NCBI RefSeq assembly: GCF_032062135.1 | Contig: NC_092862.1 | Span: 42,731,139 to 42,795,138 of the forward strand | Reading direction: 5' to 3' | Length of the DNA stretch: 64,000 nt | Source of the DNA: Pyxicephalus adspersus | Taxonomy: Eukaryota; Chordata; Amphibia; Anura; Pyxicephalidae | In this document: positions 11,441 to 24,318 of the stretch, piece by piece | Layout: every line of letters starts with the position of its first letter | Position numbering within the stretch: the first letter of the stretch is position 1 | The notes under the pieces: model-generated | What the model saw: the letters and a program-made list of their open reading frames with translations, nothing else | Database searches by the model: none | Told to the model about the DNA's origin: nothing | Made by a program: the position numbers and the translations under genes

Positions 11441-13274
11441 TTTTATCTGTGTATTTAGCTATTAGAGATTAGCTATGGATCAATTATATTAGTAGCTTTA
11501 AACAAACATTTAATAACAGTACATACCAATGTACTTGAGATTGCTGGTTTGATATCTCCATTCCAATGGTGGGTGGACAGCTGGGACCATTATTTTAACT
11601 ATTGCTGTTATTATATATTGTTATAGACATGCAGCTCACACGTATTGAAAATGTGACCATTGCAAACATTTCTGCGTTATGTCAAAGTAAAGCTGCAAAA
11701 AATGATGTTTATATTCAGAAAGCTAAAGAGAATAAAAAGCGTAAATCCCTTAATATGGCTAGACACTGAGCAGAGTTGGATGAAGATGACGTGTGGTGGG
11801 GGGAGTTGTGCAAGTGTAATACCTCAGGCATTCAGTATTGTGGAGAGAGATTTGTCACTGAGGTGTTTCAGATGTTGTAGAATGTTTATGTGCAGCGTCT
11901 TACAATGTCCGCTCTGCTTCTGTGCATGGGGTCATGGTCTCCTGGCACTTCCCTGTGCTTTCTGCTATCTCCTTGTGAAATTCCTTGTGTTCATATCTCC
12001 AGTCCAGACCCCTAGACAATTCATGCAGACAGTGAGTGGGCACTGTTAATCTGGGCTTTTTGAGATTTACCAGAAATCTCATAGCTGAGGGTTGAAATCA
12101 TCGACTTCAGTGAAGGTTACCAGGTTGTACAAGTGAAGTGGCTGACAGAATTATCGGTGTGACAGGATTTTTACAAATACTTAAATGTATAGATAATGAT
12201 TCATACTGATAGCGTTCTATATTTATCCCAGGACACTGATCTCCTTCATAGTACGTGGTCATATCCAGAGGTCAAGGTTGATGCAAATGAATATGTGTTA
12301 AATTCTTTTTCCTTTATTTTATGTTTAACATTCTATATTTAACAATTTGTAATGACAGCGAGGATTAAAACACAACCCCAACGTTGACATGAAATAAAAA
12401 ATTCAGTGGTCCTTCATGTAATAAAGAAAAAAGGATTTAGTTAATGGAAAGCATTGGACATTTTGCATAATGTAACTGCCTGCATTTCTCTCCTAGCAGC
12501 TAATTAGAATATTCCATTTCCTATTTCTAGATCAGGTTAGAACGTGAAGAGATTGGAAAGTGTGGATAGGTTTTAACAATTGGAAATCTTTTGATTTTTA
12601 TCATTGTTTAATCACAAAAAAAATGAAAGGACTTGACACAAAAATCACTTTTGCTCAAGCTAAATGTAGTGTATTTTCATGCAATAAGGTTTAAATACAG
12701 ATTATATATTGTCAATGAGGTGTAAGGCATCGGACACTTATGGTAAGAACAAAGTGTAAAAGTCGTGTGTAATTCATGGGTTATGGAACATTTTTAAATA
12801 TTGTGTATCTAAAGCATCACTGGCAAAAGTCATGAAAAATTGGGGCAGCCCTAAAACCATCAGTGAGTTCCAAAGATTTCTGGATGACCTCATTATTCCC
12901 AAGGATTTTCAAATTTCCTGAGGTGTGTTAGAATACATTCAAATAAACATGCAAGCCCCAATGACATTTAATTACTGTATAAACCAAGATTTTTTTCTCA
13001 GTTTATACTCAGCTCACATGAGTGGATGGAGCTGTGTACTTCTCTAAAGTGTGTAACAAACTCTTGCCCTCACGAACATGATGAGTAGTTGATACACAGT
13101 TTGTTACGCACTTTACATGAAGAGACAGAGCCATCTTTTAGTGGCCAACAATGCACAAAATATCATTTAGGAATAAGTGAGGCATTGTAACCAATTCAAA
13201 AGTACATAATAATTTTACCTATAAAGAGGGGTAAAAGATATACAGCCTGAGCCCATTCATGTATTTTTCCCCTC
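11441..13274. other. Noncoding DNA, unique
   Basis: The longest open frame (11660-12049, plus strand) has no recognisable domain, codon periodicity or splice context and I treat it as chance. A short stretch at 12470-12560 containing CAGCTAATTAGAATATTCC has the character of regulatory DNA but cannot be confirmed here. Confidence 0.4.
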
Positions 13275-13734
13275 TTAAAGAGGAACTTACTTTCAATCCC
13301 GCACGGCAGTCCAATCACTCCTGGGGTGTCCGGCATCGTGCCCCATGTTGTCTCTGCATCTGACCCAGAGCAAGTGCTTTGGTTGCAGCCATCTTTGTCT
13401 TCACTTCCAGGCTCTTCATCCTACGTCACCCAACCCAAGCGCGAGATCACTGCGCATGTGTGAGATCGGCAAATTTTTCTCTTTCTCGGGCATGAGCAGA
13501 AGGAGCGGCCAAGAGCCTCCCATGATGCCTGACGTAGGTATCCCTGGAAGCTTTGTGCTCCCATTCATTCTCTACCGCCTAGGCAGCTAAGAATTAGGCA
13601 GCAGTGCTGCACCCTTTTTTTTTTTTTTTTTAAAGGGTGTTGCACCAAAAAAAAAAACTGAATTTTTACCTTACATAAAAGGGTTTTCTACCCTTTTATA
13701 TAAAGTGAAAATTCTGAGTTTAGGTATGCTTTAA
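13275..13734. mobile_element. TTAA-flanked GC-rich repeat, piggyBac-like MITE candidate
   Basis: TTAA stands at both ends (13275-13278 and 13731-13734), the signature of piggyBac-type insertion. The left end continues AGAGGAACTTAC and the right end, read inward on the other strand, AGCATACCTAAAC, so the inverted repeat is weak. The body at 13300-13590 is much more GC- and CpG-rich than its surroundings, followed by T and A homopolymers and a short inverted match (GGGTGTTGCACC near 13637 against GTGCTGCACCC near 13605). Similar end sequences occur near 1783, 8003 and 63815. No transposase is encoded. An open frame at 13345-13590 lies inside the repeat and is not evidence of a gene. Confidence 0.6.
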
Positions 13735-15492
13735 GTAAATGGTTTAAAAATAACAGGACATGGATGTATTTCATCACATTCATTTTATAGTTATTTCTGT
13801 TCATTATTGTTTTGTATGTTATCAGTGATGGTCGCATTTGTGCCCTAGTTTTATACAAAGTCAAAACATTTTCCTGTTTGGTTCATATTCACATTGGTAT
13901 AAATACGAATACATATATAATTGTATATGATAATATATATAATACTTTTACCTATAGAAATAATTTTAAGGCCCCTAATAACATGTTAAAAATGTATTTT
14001 ACAGACATTGATCAGAAAACACTTTACTGTTTGCAGGTTATCAAAACAGCTCTTCTATCTTAAAGTAGAAAAAAACATGCATTGGATGTTGTAAAGCACT
14101 AAACACAACTGAAGAGGATTTAAAAAGTAACAATGTTGTTGCTATATATAGAAGATAATAATAATATTGCATAAAGCTAAAACAAATATTTCCTTTAAAT
14201 ACTTAATCAGTAGGGCAAAAAACACTAATTCAATACAACCAGGCAGAAATGGTCATAATCAGAGTTACTTAGTTAATATGAACACTTTCACAATGTGAAT
14301 GCCACTGTACTACCTAGCTGAATAAGCCCAATAATGCCCTAAATAAAAACCTTTACAAAATGCACAGCATTTTCACTTATTTTAGCACTGTAGATTTGTA
14401 ATTAGCCGATAGCATATCCTTATTTGCCCCAAAGTTCTTTACATTTCTGTGCAGCTTTTGCTAAACAAAACCTGGCTGAGAGTTCTCCCGCCCCATAGAT
14501 TCTTGCTTGTTCAGCAGTAGGGCTTCATGGCAACATGTGACTCACTTAGCTGACTGCCTATTAAACTCATACTGATTGATGTGACATGGCCATCCCTGGG
14601 GCTGAAGAGTGCAGCAATGCAGAGACAAAAGGAACAAAATAGTGCCTGTTTTTCTTGTGCTGAATGCCACTGTCGGGCAAATTGAGAAAGACACAGCGGG
14701 ATGTTAGTTCAGATGAAACGGCTATGATATACGTGTACACATTATGTGGAATTAGGGTGCACTTCTACTTTAAGTTCCAGCAATACCAGGAGGCACAGTC
14801 AGCTTTCATTGTTGCAGGAAGGCGGATGACTTAATTCCCTTCCTGTCGAATAAATCCCTCAGATCAAAACGTGCATTGATGACTGCCCCGATAGTATGTC
14901 ACAATATTAACAAAGTCAAACACTTCCCAGAGAATAGGAGACGGAAAGTTTGACATGCCCATTATACATCATACCGTGTTAGAAGCGTCTTTGTAAATAG
15001 CAGTTTGGAATACGGTATTGTCTAGTCAGAAAGGAAACTTCTAGTGCTGTTAGTATATGAAAATATGTGATAATGTGTTTAATGGAGGAAGCATTGCAAA
15101 TTAAGTGCATGAAAAATACATTTACTGCAATGTTGATGTCTTGTTAGTCTCCTTGGCAACGCATTGCACAAATTTTGTGTTTTCTTAATCCAATGTAAAG
15201 GTTATTCTGTCTATGATCTTAATTCTTTTGGTGCAGGATGCTTCACAAGAGGAAATGTTAATGCATGTATTTTATCAACATAGTTAGCACTTTGATAATG
15301 TTGAATATGCATGCAGTCTATTTCCTTTCTTACTTTTCTTTGGTATGCCCCTTTCTTGGGTGACATTGAGTCTCACATAAGAGAAGGATTGTATCACAAG
15401 AGTGTGCTGATAAGAGTCTGCCATTCTTAAACCAAAAATAAACGTCAGCCCCATTGAACTGACATGAAATGGTATTAGAAGCAATCATTTCT
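13735..15492. other. Noncoding DNA, unique, possible regulatory stretch
   Basis: No coding signal. The segment 14390-14660 is free of repeats, has balanced composition and contains blocks such as CAACATGTGACTCACTTAG; it could be conserved regulatory DNA, but nothing in one sequence proves that. Confidence 0.35.
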
Positions 15493-15493
15493 T

Positions 15494-15826
15494 AAGCTGC
15501 ATACACACCTGCAATTTTTCTCGTTGGAAAGGATCTTTCACGATCCTTTCCAACGGGAAAAGACTGCACGATGCATGAACGATGCTGTACATACAGCACC
15601 GTTCATGCTCTATGGAGAGGGGAGGGGGAGAGCGACGGAGCGGCACCCTGCTGCGCGCTCTCCCCTTCCCTTTCATTAGGATCGGTCGTCGTCCATCGTC
15701 CATGGATCCGCCAGGACGGTCGTCGGACGATGGACGACGACCGACTGTACACACGGCAGATTTTCGCCCGATAATTGGCCGATACCGATTATCGGGCGAG
15801 AAAAAGTTGCCGTGTGTACGCAGCTT
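15494..15826 (+). mobile_element. TA-flanked palindromic MITE, family A, full-length copy 2
   Basis: A 333-bp element with terminal repeats AAGCTGCATACACAC and GTGTGTACGCAGCTT, followed by TA at 15827-15828; on the left the flank reads CTTAAGC, so the exact boundary is ambiguous by one base. It carries all four internal hairpins, including the 19-base perfect arms CGGTCGTCGTCCATCGTCC at 15683-15701 and its complement at 15725-15743. It differs from the copy at 49095 at only five positions. No protein is encoded; the open frames on both strands here come from the palindromes. Confidence 0.9.
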
Positions 15827-15828
15827 TA

Positions 15829-18800
15829 GATTCTGTTTATTCACAGTCCCTTTCCCCTCCTAACCCAAATAACCACATTCATTGTAATCATTTATTCAAA
15901 GAAGTAAAATACAGAAATAAACATACTCATGTACAAACATTAAGATACTGAATGCAATAGAAAAATACTGCAAGCAATGTACTAAATGTACCGTTTGTCG
16001 GTTCTATGTTGTTATTTAGCTTAATCCGAATGATTACATTTGAACAGATATATAGTTGTCATCACTATCAGACCTTTGATTGAAGGTTGAAAAGGAAAAA
16101 AAAATGTCCTTAACAAAAAAAAAAAAAGGAAAAGGGTCTTGGTTTAACCAGACGCAGGCAAAAACTGAAACACCTGATCAAATTGCTATACCATGACAAA
16201 AATGTATCCTCAAGTTCCTATAAGAGAATTACCAATCTGTTAATCAACATATTAGCAACATTGTTCAGGTTCCCCTCTAAACAGGCAGAGGGTAGAAGAG
16301 AGTTCAGGGGCAGAAGAGATGGAGCAAATAACTCCTGCAATGTATTTGGTTTGTGCAAATTTCACTGTGAGCTATTGAGAAACAGGATTTGTGGCATATT
16401 ACCTAAGTATTAACAAGTCAATATGCCAGTAGCTGACTGAAGTTCTAACTTTTACTGGTATTTTTACAGAAAAAAGAAATATATTTATTCAATAAAATTT
16501 TTTTTTAGTCCTGATCATAGCAGAAAATATATACAAAGCCACTTTATATTTCATTTATTTTACTGCTGTAGGTGAGTAGACATATTGCTCAGGTTCTACC
16601 CATATAACATGGCCCTAACCACTGTCAAAACAAGTTAGGCAATTCAGTAACATTATAAAATTGTCAAAGGATTTGTCTAAAGTAGTTGTTGTAAAACAGC
16701 AAATAGAATGAATGGGAACCTTCACCGAGCTTATCACTTGGCAACATCTGGTGAACAGTGTGTAGGATAATAACAGTGAAGATGGCAGATGATCAGGTTA
16801 GGAATTATTAACTCTCTATGAGACAACAATTCTAGATGATAAACTTGAGCATATGATCAAGTTTGTGTTTCGTCTATTGTGATGACTTGTGACATAAAGA
16901 AAACACTCCACCACATTAACTTCCATGTTGCACTGCTCTATTGACCTATGCTACCTAGCAAGGTCATCTCTTGAATTATTGAGATATGTGTGTATAGGTT
17001 CAGTAGTTAGTTAGAATAAGTCAATGCCTTGTCAATAAGTCGTTAACCATGTATATATTAGCTTTTTTGCAGAGTTACAGTAAACCTAACATTGATACAA
17101 AACTGTGTGTGTTTTATACTGAAAGACGCTTACCATTAGAAAATATTAAAAAATATATCTACTACATTAATTGAAGGGCACATTTTAGATTTATGATCTG
17201 ACCATTTAACTGCCTTTTAAAGGAGCTGGAAATTAAAAAAGAAAGCCTATGGGGTGGCCCTGCTAATGGCTAACCTGACCTATCGATATGCCTAGTTTTT
17301 TGAGTAACATCAAAAAATCATGGGCTAGATTCCCTATTTGTTTTTTTGTTTTTTTCATGTGTTTCTACAACATGAGTTTTGTGCTTTTGCATCCCGTTTG
17401 GAGTTCTGCATGTTTGACCAAGGTTCCCCGTTTTGCCAACTGCACTAAACAATATTAATAATAGTTCCCATATAACATATATGAAATGATTCAATTGAAG
17501 CAACCTCTTTGTTCGTCCTTAAGAGTAAAGTCAGAGGGGAGAGGTAGCTATGAGGCTACAAAACTTTGCCTGTAAGAGTTCTCATGGACTCTAGGGGACA
17601 ATTGGACTACAATTTGTGTAGAGAGCTGCTATGTTTCCCTAAAACAGCTGAGTTTGCTTGTTTATTTGCATAATATGAAAAAGTGAAAGAGGAGTAGCAA
17701 GGAAGATGCCACTGTTGTCACAGCAATTGGAAAATAATTTTTAACTCAATCTTTTACCCTGACAACAGTTAGTTGGCTGTGTGTCCTGTAGTCATAGAAT
17801 TGAGATCATCTTGTCTATATTTATATAGTATAAATAAAACAAATGCTAAACTATTAATGAATGTGTGCTTTCCTTTGTTATATTTTGTGTGGGTTGTTTA
17901 GCAGTAATGTTTTGAACTGTAGGAGACATTTAAGTGAAGTTTGGCTTTACTACAAATATAATGATTTTTTCCTAGAATAAAAATGCAGCTGCAAAACTAA
18001 CCCAATTACTTTTTAACATTTAAGTGTTTACTATGAATAGATGGTTTACTGTGACTTTACATGGTGGTAACAACCACAGCTTAAACTGTCTTAGAGGTCA
18101 AGCTACAAGTTGTAATTTGCTTTGCAGCTGGATCCATAACAATGCACAGGGCAAGTTTAATTTTGATAACCCATGTCTGGCCATACTGCTCCAATTAATG
18201 AGCTTTGGGCATGTCCCAAAGCAGCTGTGCTCTCAAATAAATAAATAAACCACCAGTCTATCTAGGATGCGTCAAGGTTGGCAAAGCACCAAGAGTGTGT
18301 AATTGCATTTCATCTGTTCCTTACCTCGACAGCTGGACCTGTTAAGTTGGGCACTTGCACAGTTTGTCCTTCAGCAGAGGCAGAAATTTTCCAGTGGCTT
18401 ATATTGCAATTAGTGGATACAGTTAATGAGGACATATGCTGTGAACAAATAAACATCCAGAAAGGAGTTAATATTTATGGACATGATGAGTCTCTGTTTA
18501 CTCTGTCTGATTTCATCGGTTGAGAATTAGGGCATGTTCTCTGTTCAGAAGACTTCTTTGCCAAGGAAAGTCACCTAGATGTTAGGCTGCCAGTAAGCTA
18601 TCCACTTTCAGCTTTTCCCTGAAAATAAAGTTCTCGCTTAAATGGCCTTCCAGGTAGCAAAAATAACTACAATAGTTAGTACATCAAGCCGCGCCACTTC
18701 ATGCTGTTTTTATACTAATTGTCGATTTCTGGGCAGATGTTCTACTGGGAAAGAAAGTTTCTTTGAAGACAAATTTAATATGGAATACACTGGGAAGTGA

Positions 18801-19475
18801 ATGAAAGGTGCTATTTTTCTTTCCCTGGGGGGAAGAAATCATCTTCTGTTTAACGGAAGAGCCACTCTCTAGTGAAGGTGTTAATTGCCAACCATCTCTT
18901 GCTTCCTCCACTGAAAATCTTCAGCTAAAAGAACTATATATTTTTTTTCTACAAAAAACGAAGTAAGATAAAGGCCACAGCTGGTTCCTGAAAAAACGAT
19001 TTTAAAAAAGTAGCATACTTAGAGAATCGATTAGGGATTCAGATCTTTTTGGAAACTCTGGAATCAATTTAAATACAGAGAACATAAAACCAAATACTGA
19101 TTGCAGCTACATGACATCGTCATACTGACTGCTCTTTAGGAGCATTTGATCTGCGTGATACTTTTTAAATAGTATTTTATCATACAAAACTCTTGAGCTC
19201 CCCAGTCGAATGAGCTTATATGCTATGCCGTTAGAACTTTTTTCAGGGCCAGGATATATTACATTTATATTATATGCTGCTTCTAAAAAGACACAGAAAG
19301 TGCAACAAACAAGATTTCAGTTCGTGCTATTTTGTAACTGATTGAAAAATGTAAGCAAATGGGTTTGTTGTTTTTTTTGCTCAACTCTTCCATCTTTTAT
19401 TTTCTTTATCATCAACATTGAGTTACATAATTTTTTAAATAAATTTTGCTGGGCTGTCAGTTCTTGCTAACATAT
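15829..19475. other. Noncoding DNA, unique
   Basis: No exon recognised. A-rich runs occur at about 16100-16130. The interval 18540-18930 has no repeat and contains many short mixed-composition blocks that could be regulatory. Nothing else stands out. Confidence 0.4.
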
Positions 19476-19803
19476 GGGCAGCACGGTGGCTCAGTGGTTA
19501 GCACTCTTGCCTTTGCAGCGCTAGGTCCCAGGTTTGAATCTCGGCCAGGACACTGCATGGGGTTTGCAGGTTCTCCCTGTGTCTGCATGGGTTTCCTCTG
19601 GGTACTCTGGTTTCCTCCCACATCCCAAAAACATGCAGTAAGGTTAGTTGGTTTCCCCTCAAAATTGACCTTAGATGACATATGACTATGGTAGGGTCAT
19701 TAGAATATGCGCTCCTTTGAGGGACAGTTAGTGACATGCCTATCGACTTTGTACACCGCTGCGTAATATGATGGCGCTATATTAGTACTGTATATTAATA
19801 TTA
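19476..19803 (+). mobile_element. tRNA-like SINE, near full length
   Basis: The head contains a pol III A-box-like block GGTGGCTCAGTGGTTAGCAC (19486-19505) and a B-box-like block GGTTTGAATCTCGGCCA about 30 bases later, the arrangement of a tRNA-derived internal promoter. The body has GGGTTTCCTC, CATCCCAAAAACATGCAG and GAGGGACAGTTAGTGAC blocks that recur in the copies at 36724, 47279 and 53390. The 3' end is an ATATTAATATTA-like tail. A SINE of this kind would be transcribed by RNA polymerase III and mobilised by a partner LINE. Open frames across it are not genes. No clear target-site duplication is visible. Confidence 0.85.
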
Positions 19804-20426
19804 CGTCTGAATCAATGCATTTTGTTGCTGCTTACATTTCAGAAATTTCATTTAAAGTCTTATCTTCCCTTTTAATTCCTATTGTGAGGTCACTGATTTT
19901 TTGTTAATGGCAATTGAGAAGAAGACATGCCTTTTAAATTGTAGATTACCAGCAGTAAATGCAGTTAAAAAGCAGAAACCTCTTTACACTAGCAACTAGA
20001 TCTTATTCATCAAATCATTCCCTTACTCATCAGCAGACACCCTAAGCTATCCATTCATTACAAATAATGACTCATCAGTCAAAAGTTTTTCTGGTTAACA
20101 GACAGGATGTAGATCAATCAGTAACCTCAACTACACAGTAGCCGAGAAACTTTAATGTGCTTTTCTCTTAGATGTGGCCTGAAGCGTAACCAAAATTGTA
20201 TAAATGTACTTTATTCAGTACAATTATCCATTGCCACCCCACCTTAAATTAGCAAATGTGAATAGCACCCTCTATCAGGGAAGTGCCATTTAGCAAAAAT
20301 ATACTTACTATGGCCGTCAGTCCCTTACCCTGATTTTTCTTTTGCCTAAAGTATACATGGAACTGATGCCATTTATGATGCAGCTGTGATGTTCACTGAA
20401 TTTACCCGAATAGGCTAGAGACACAG
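19804..20426. other. Noncoding DNA
   Basis: No recognisable gene or repeat. Confidence 0.4.
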
Positions 20427-20578
20427 GGCCTGATTTATTAAAGCTCACCAAGGCAAACATGAAATGCATTTCTTAAAAGTAATTTGCTATTTGTTAGCAA
20501 ATGTTTTCAATCCTGGATCATATCCATTTCAGGTTTGCTGGATCACCCAGCCTTGGAGAGCTTTGATAAATCAGGCTC
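20427..20578. mobile_element. Hairpin MITE, family E, 152 bp
   Basis: The left end GGCCTGATTTATTAAAGCTC and the right end GAGCTTTGATAAATCAGGCTC are near-perfect inverted repeats. The interior is also partly palindromic (AGCAAATGTTTTCAATCC region, and AGGTTTGCTGGATCACCCAG, a motif shared with the copies at 24122, 38817 and 39999). Noncoding and non-autonomous. Confidence 0.82.
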
Positions 20579-21934
20579 ATAATATATAGGATTTAAAATA
20601 AAGAGTCCAGTCGGTTTTAGGTTAATACTAGGTGGGTATCAATTATATATTTTGATAAAAGCATAGGCCAGTTAAGATTAGACGTTGGCAGGTAGTCAAG
20701 CAAAGTATATTGGGTCCGACGTAATAGAACTCCCTTACAGTAGTCATCTCAGTAAGCAAAGGGCAATGAAAAGGGCAATGTGTTGATATTTGTATACTGT
20801 ATGTGTGGTCTAAGATAAATGTATTCTGTCTTTGAACCAACCCCCCAAAAGCTGCATACCCTCTACCAAAATCACTTATTTGATGTTCTTGCTACATTTC
20901 ACTCCTTAACAACTTTTTAACTTTAACATATACAATGTTTTCTCCTTTAGGCTGTGTAAATTCTAAAAGTGGATCTGTGGATACTTTTTGGTTATCTGAA
21001 TATAGTATATAGTACTATATAGTAGTTTTACATATTTGAGCAATAAATCTAATATACTACACATGAGTAGATTACTATATGCACAGCTATTTATTTACAA
21101 ACACCCAGCTATGTTAGCATTAACGGGAGACTAACATTAATAGCATTAAAATACCTCTGATACTTTTGGCAAACTACCATACTGAATGTTCGATCAGTTC
21201 ACAGAATGTCTGTAATTAAATATGCAAGAGACACTTCAATTCTCTTTCACAGGGGAATCTACAGAATAAAACCGCTGAAAGCAGCCTATCCTGGTGGGAA
21301 AAAAGTCAGCATCCCTAATGGACACATATTAGAAGCATAATACTCCCACAATGAATACCTCTTATGCATTGAGATTAATCTTTAGATGCTGGTACTGATT
21401 GTCTTCTTCTGTATGAAGATTGATAATGGTGCTATAGTTCCTGGAATATTGAACAGATAGTTTTGTGTTTGGAGTTACAAGCATAAAATTAATGGTGTCC
21501 AATTATAAACCAAAGGATATAATGCATTCTACAAATAACTTGCTGTCAGAGATCATGGATTTAGTGCATTCGGAACATTTCTGCCTTTGCAGACCTGCAG
21601 TAACTGCGATGTTTTAGTACAGTAGTGTCAGTGACCTTACCTAGAAATCTTTCCAGACATTCAAATATTCATTAAAAGGTAATTATACTATCTATTTTAA
21701 ACTGTTTTAACCAAATGAAATCTCCAGCCATTTTTTTCTTAAATTGAGTTAGACTGTAGGACTTGTTTTATCATAGGGATGCATGTTGTGGGGAAATCTC
21801 ATTCCCAATAGTTTTCATATGGGCACTATAAGTACTGTAACATTTTCTGGTGATATAACATGATATTTGGAGTTCTGTGTGTTTGACTGTCAGTTGGAAT
21901 TGCAGTAACCTCACCCCCCGATCTTTAGGGAACC
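20579..21934. other. Noncoding DNA, unique
   Basis: No gene or clear repeat. The stretch leading into 21935 may belong to the retroelement whose ribozyme remnant follows. Confidence 0.35.
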
Positions 21935-21977
21935 TTTTCATAAAGAGGGGAACAAAATGTTCCCCAAAACGTGTTGC
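21935..21977 (+). ncRNA. Degenerate hammerhead-like motif with intact stem II
   Basis: A perfect 7-bp hairpin, GGGGAAC (21947-21953), loop AAAAT, GTTCCCC (21959-21965), is followed by AAAACGTGTTG, which aligns with the hammerhead second core and cleavage region (GAAAC then GYGTT). The first core is badly decayed: CATAAAGA stands where CTGATGA is expected. The order and spacing match the motifs at 4398 and 10539. It is probably an old, inactive Penelope-like element end. Confidence 0.42.
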
Positions 21978-24121
21978 TATGTATACACAAATACCAGCAT
22001 TTTTCTGCTGAACTGCCTATTGTCCCATTTATTATTTTGGGGATTATCTGAAGAGATCACCATTTTTCAGCAAGATCACTACTTTTAGAAGTTCGCCACT
22101 TGGTATCAAAATTATGGATATGGATTTATACCATATTTATGGATAATGCTGTAGGCCACAGTGGAGATCAGTGGTGTTTATTGCAAACTCCTTGATTATC
22201 ACTTTTGATGTGATCACCACTTTTAAGAAAATGTCAATCCGACCCTTAATGTAGGTCTGCTGATTACCTTTTTGTGGTAATTGTGGCCTGAAAAGTGTCA
22301 ACTAATTACAGTCACACCAAGTGAATGGAGCTTCTCATCACTAACTTAAATTATATATAGTTCGATGATCGACCACTTATGGCCTGATGATGATTTGAGA
22401 AGTATTGGCCTTAAAAGAACAAAATACAAGGAAATATGAATTTGTTGTCTTCATTTATTTATAAATAAGTTTCCTAAATCACACATTATGCTTGTTCACA
22501 GTAATACCATTAAAAGATATAACCAGTTTACAGTATTTCTGTTGTTTTATTTTTGGCATTACATTTGTTAATAAGGGAAAGTATTTTTGTGGTCCTCGTG
22601 GTCATGTTACACATGTTTTATCTTGTTTTTCAAGTTGTTTCCAAAGAGTTAAACACTTTGCAACATTGCTGACATCATGCATTGCTAAATGTTAACTGCT
22701 AACTTACATTTCTCTTTTCCCTGCCACATGGATTTGTTAAACATCCCAAAAGCAGAAGGCAGCGTGAAAGAAAATATTCTATGAGTCACAAAAATAACCT
22801 GCAGTGCTCTTAGAATCTCTCAGCATATTATTGTTACATTATTATCAATTCTTAGTGCTGACATGTAACACTATTTTCTTTTTCGGTACAGAAGCACTTC
22901 CACTTAAGCACTAACGTATCGGTAAACATTTATGTTTTTTTTTTTTTAAATGTATTCTGTCCAAAAGTTTTATAGGATTAAGATCAATACATATACTGGG
23001 AAAATCAGAATTTTTTTGTGGATCATGGGAGCTTGCAGTTTAAAATCTGGGAAATGGGAATGTAAACATTTTTGATGGGAAAGGATGTGGAAAGTGAACG
23101 TGTCACAGATTAGCTCTTGCGGTCCTAGCAGGACTCATTCCGTTTCCCATCATCACTCCCATGGAGGTTTCAAGTGGAAATTGACATCGTATTTATGCAG
23201 ACATAAAAAGTGGCCTCTTTATATCACAGAACAACTGAAGATAGAATGACCTTTAAGGCTTGTAACTGGAGTTACAGCGAATTTGGAGGATGTTATTTTT
23301 TCTGCTGGAAATGTTAACAACTGTTATGTTACAAAAGAAGTAGCAATATTTATTATAGTATCCCCAAGCAAAGGTCATGTTATCCATATACGTGTTATAA
23401 CCATCAAGTTTTACATGTATACATGATTCTAAAATTCTACAAATGCTTTAAAGACGCTGCACTACTTATATAGATGTAGGTCAGAGACCTTCATGTTCTT
23501 CATGTTACGAAGCTTGGAAACAAATAAAAAAAGACCTAGCAAGTTAGCATAGCTTAATATTGTCTAGTGACAATATATGCTGCTAAATTGAATTTAAATA
23601 GTAAAGAAAATGTGAATGATATTTTATGTTTTATGCATATGGCACAGGAGTCCAGTATTGTATTGGTGGTCCATAGAACATGTGACTTGAAACTGGAAAA
23701 ACGACATATATATTATAAATTTAGGAAACAGTATCCCAGTTTAGGTTGTGGATTACATTGATATTGTTTTCTTTGAGATATGTGTTTTTCTGAATGATAG
23801 GGAAACAGGGACTACTTCCATTTTCATTTTCTCTTTAACATAGCTATGTCATGTGATTGTGCCATGTATCTTATTTCACTCCATCCTGCCTCCTACCTTG
23901 TGATAGGGGCTTTATTGGGAAAACACACAAAAAAATATAATAAAAATTGTACTTTTTAGGCTCAGGCTGATAAAACCCAATCTCTGGAATGTTTACCTTT
24001 TTCGTGTATTTCTTGATCTTTTCCTGTTGTTTTCAGATAAACCTTTCATCCTCATACCTAAGGGGTGATACATTTTTGAAATTTCTTACTGTTTTTTTAT
24101 AAACTAGCAACACTATGCGTG
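21978..24121. other. Noncoding DNA, partly repetitive
   Basis: Between 22056 and 22275 a loosely repeated motif (GATCACCATTTTT, GATCACTACTTTTAG, GATCACCACTTTTAAG) appears at irregular spacing, possibly a decayed palindromic repeat. No gene is recognised through 24121. Confidence 0.35.
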
Positions 24122-24318
24122 TAAATTTTATAAAGCTGTTCAAGACTGGAGAGGATACACTAATCTGGGCGAATCTGCATGATCCAGAAAACCTAAAATT
24201 GATTTTTTAAAATCATCCATTATTATTTGGATTTGGATCCATTCAAAGTTTGTTGGATCACCCAGAGTCACCCATGATAGTCTATTCTCTTCCTGGAGAG
24301 CTTTGATAAATTAGACCC
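24122..24318. mobile_element. Hairpin MITE, family E, diverged copy
   Basis: The ends TTTTATAAAGCTGTTCAAG and GGAGAGCTTTGATAAATTAG are inverted relative to each other, and the interior keeps GTTTGTTGGATCACCCAGAG, a block shared with 20427-20578. More diverged than that copy. Confidence 0.7.

Noticed and set aside
11660..12049. 129-codon plus-strand open frame
   Set aside because: No recognisable domain, no codon bias visible, no splice or promoter context; the length is within chance expectation for 64 kb in six frames.
15485..15863. Overlapping open frames on both strands, repeated at 49092-49557
   Set aside because: They lie in the palindromic MITE and exist because its hairpins are CpG-rich and lack stop codons.
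19480..19550. Possible tRNA gene from A-box and B-box matches
   Set aside because: No cloverleaf can be closed (acceptor and anticodon stems fail) and the sequence continues into a repeated SINE body found in other copies.
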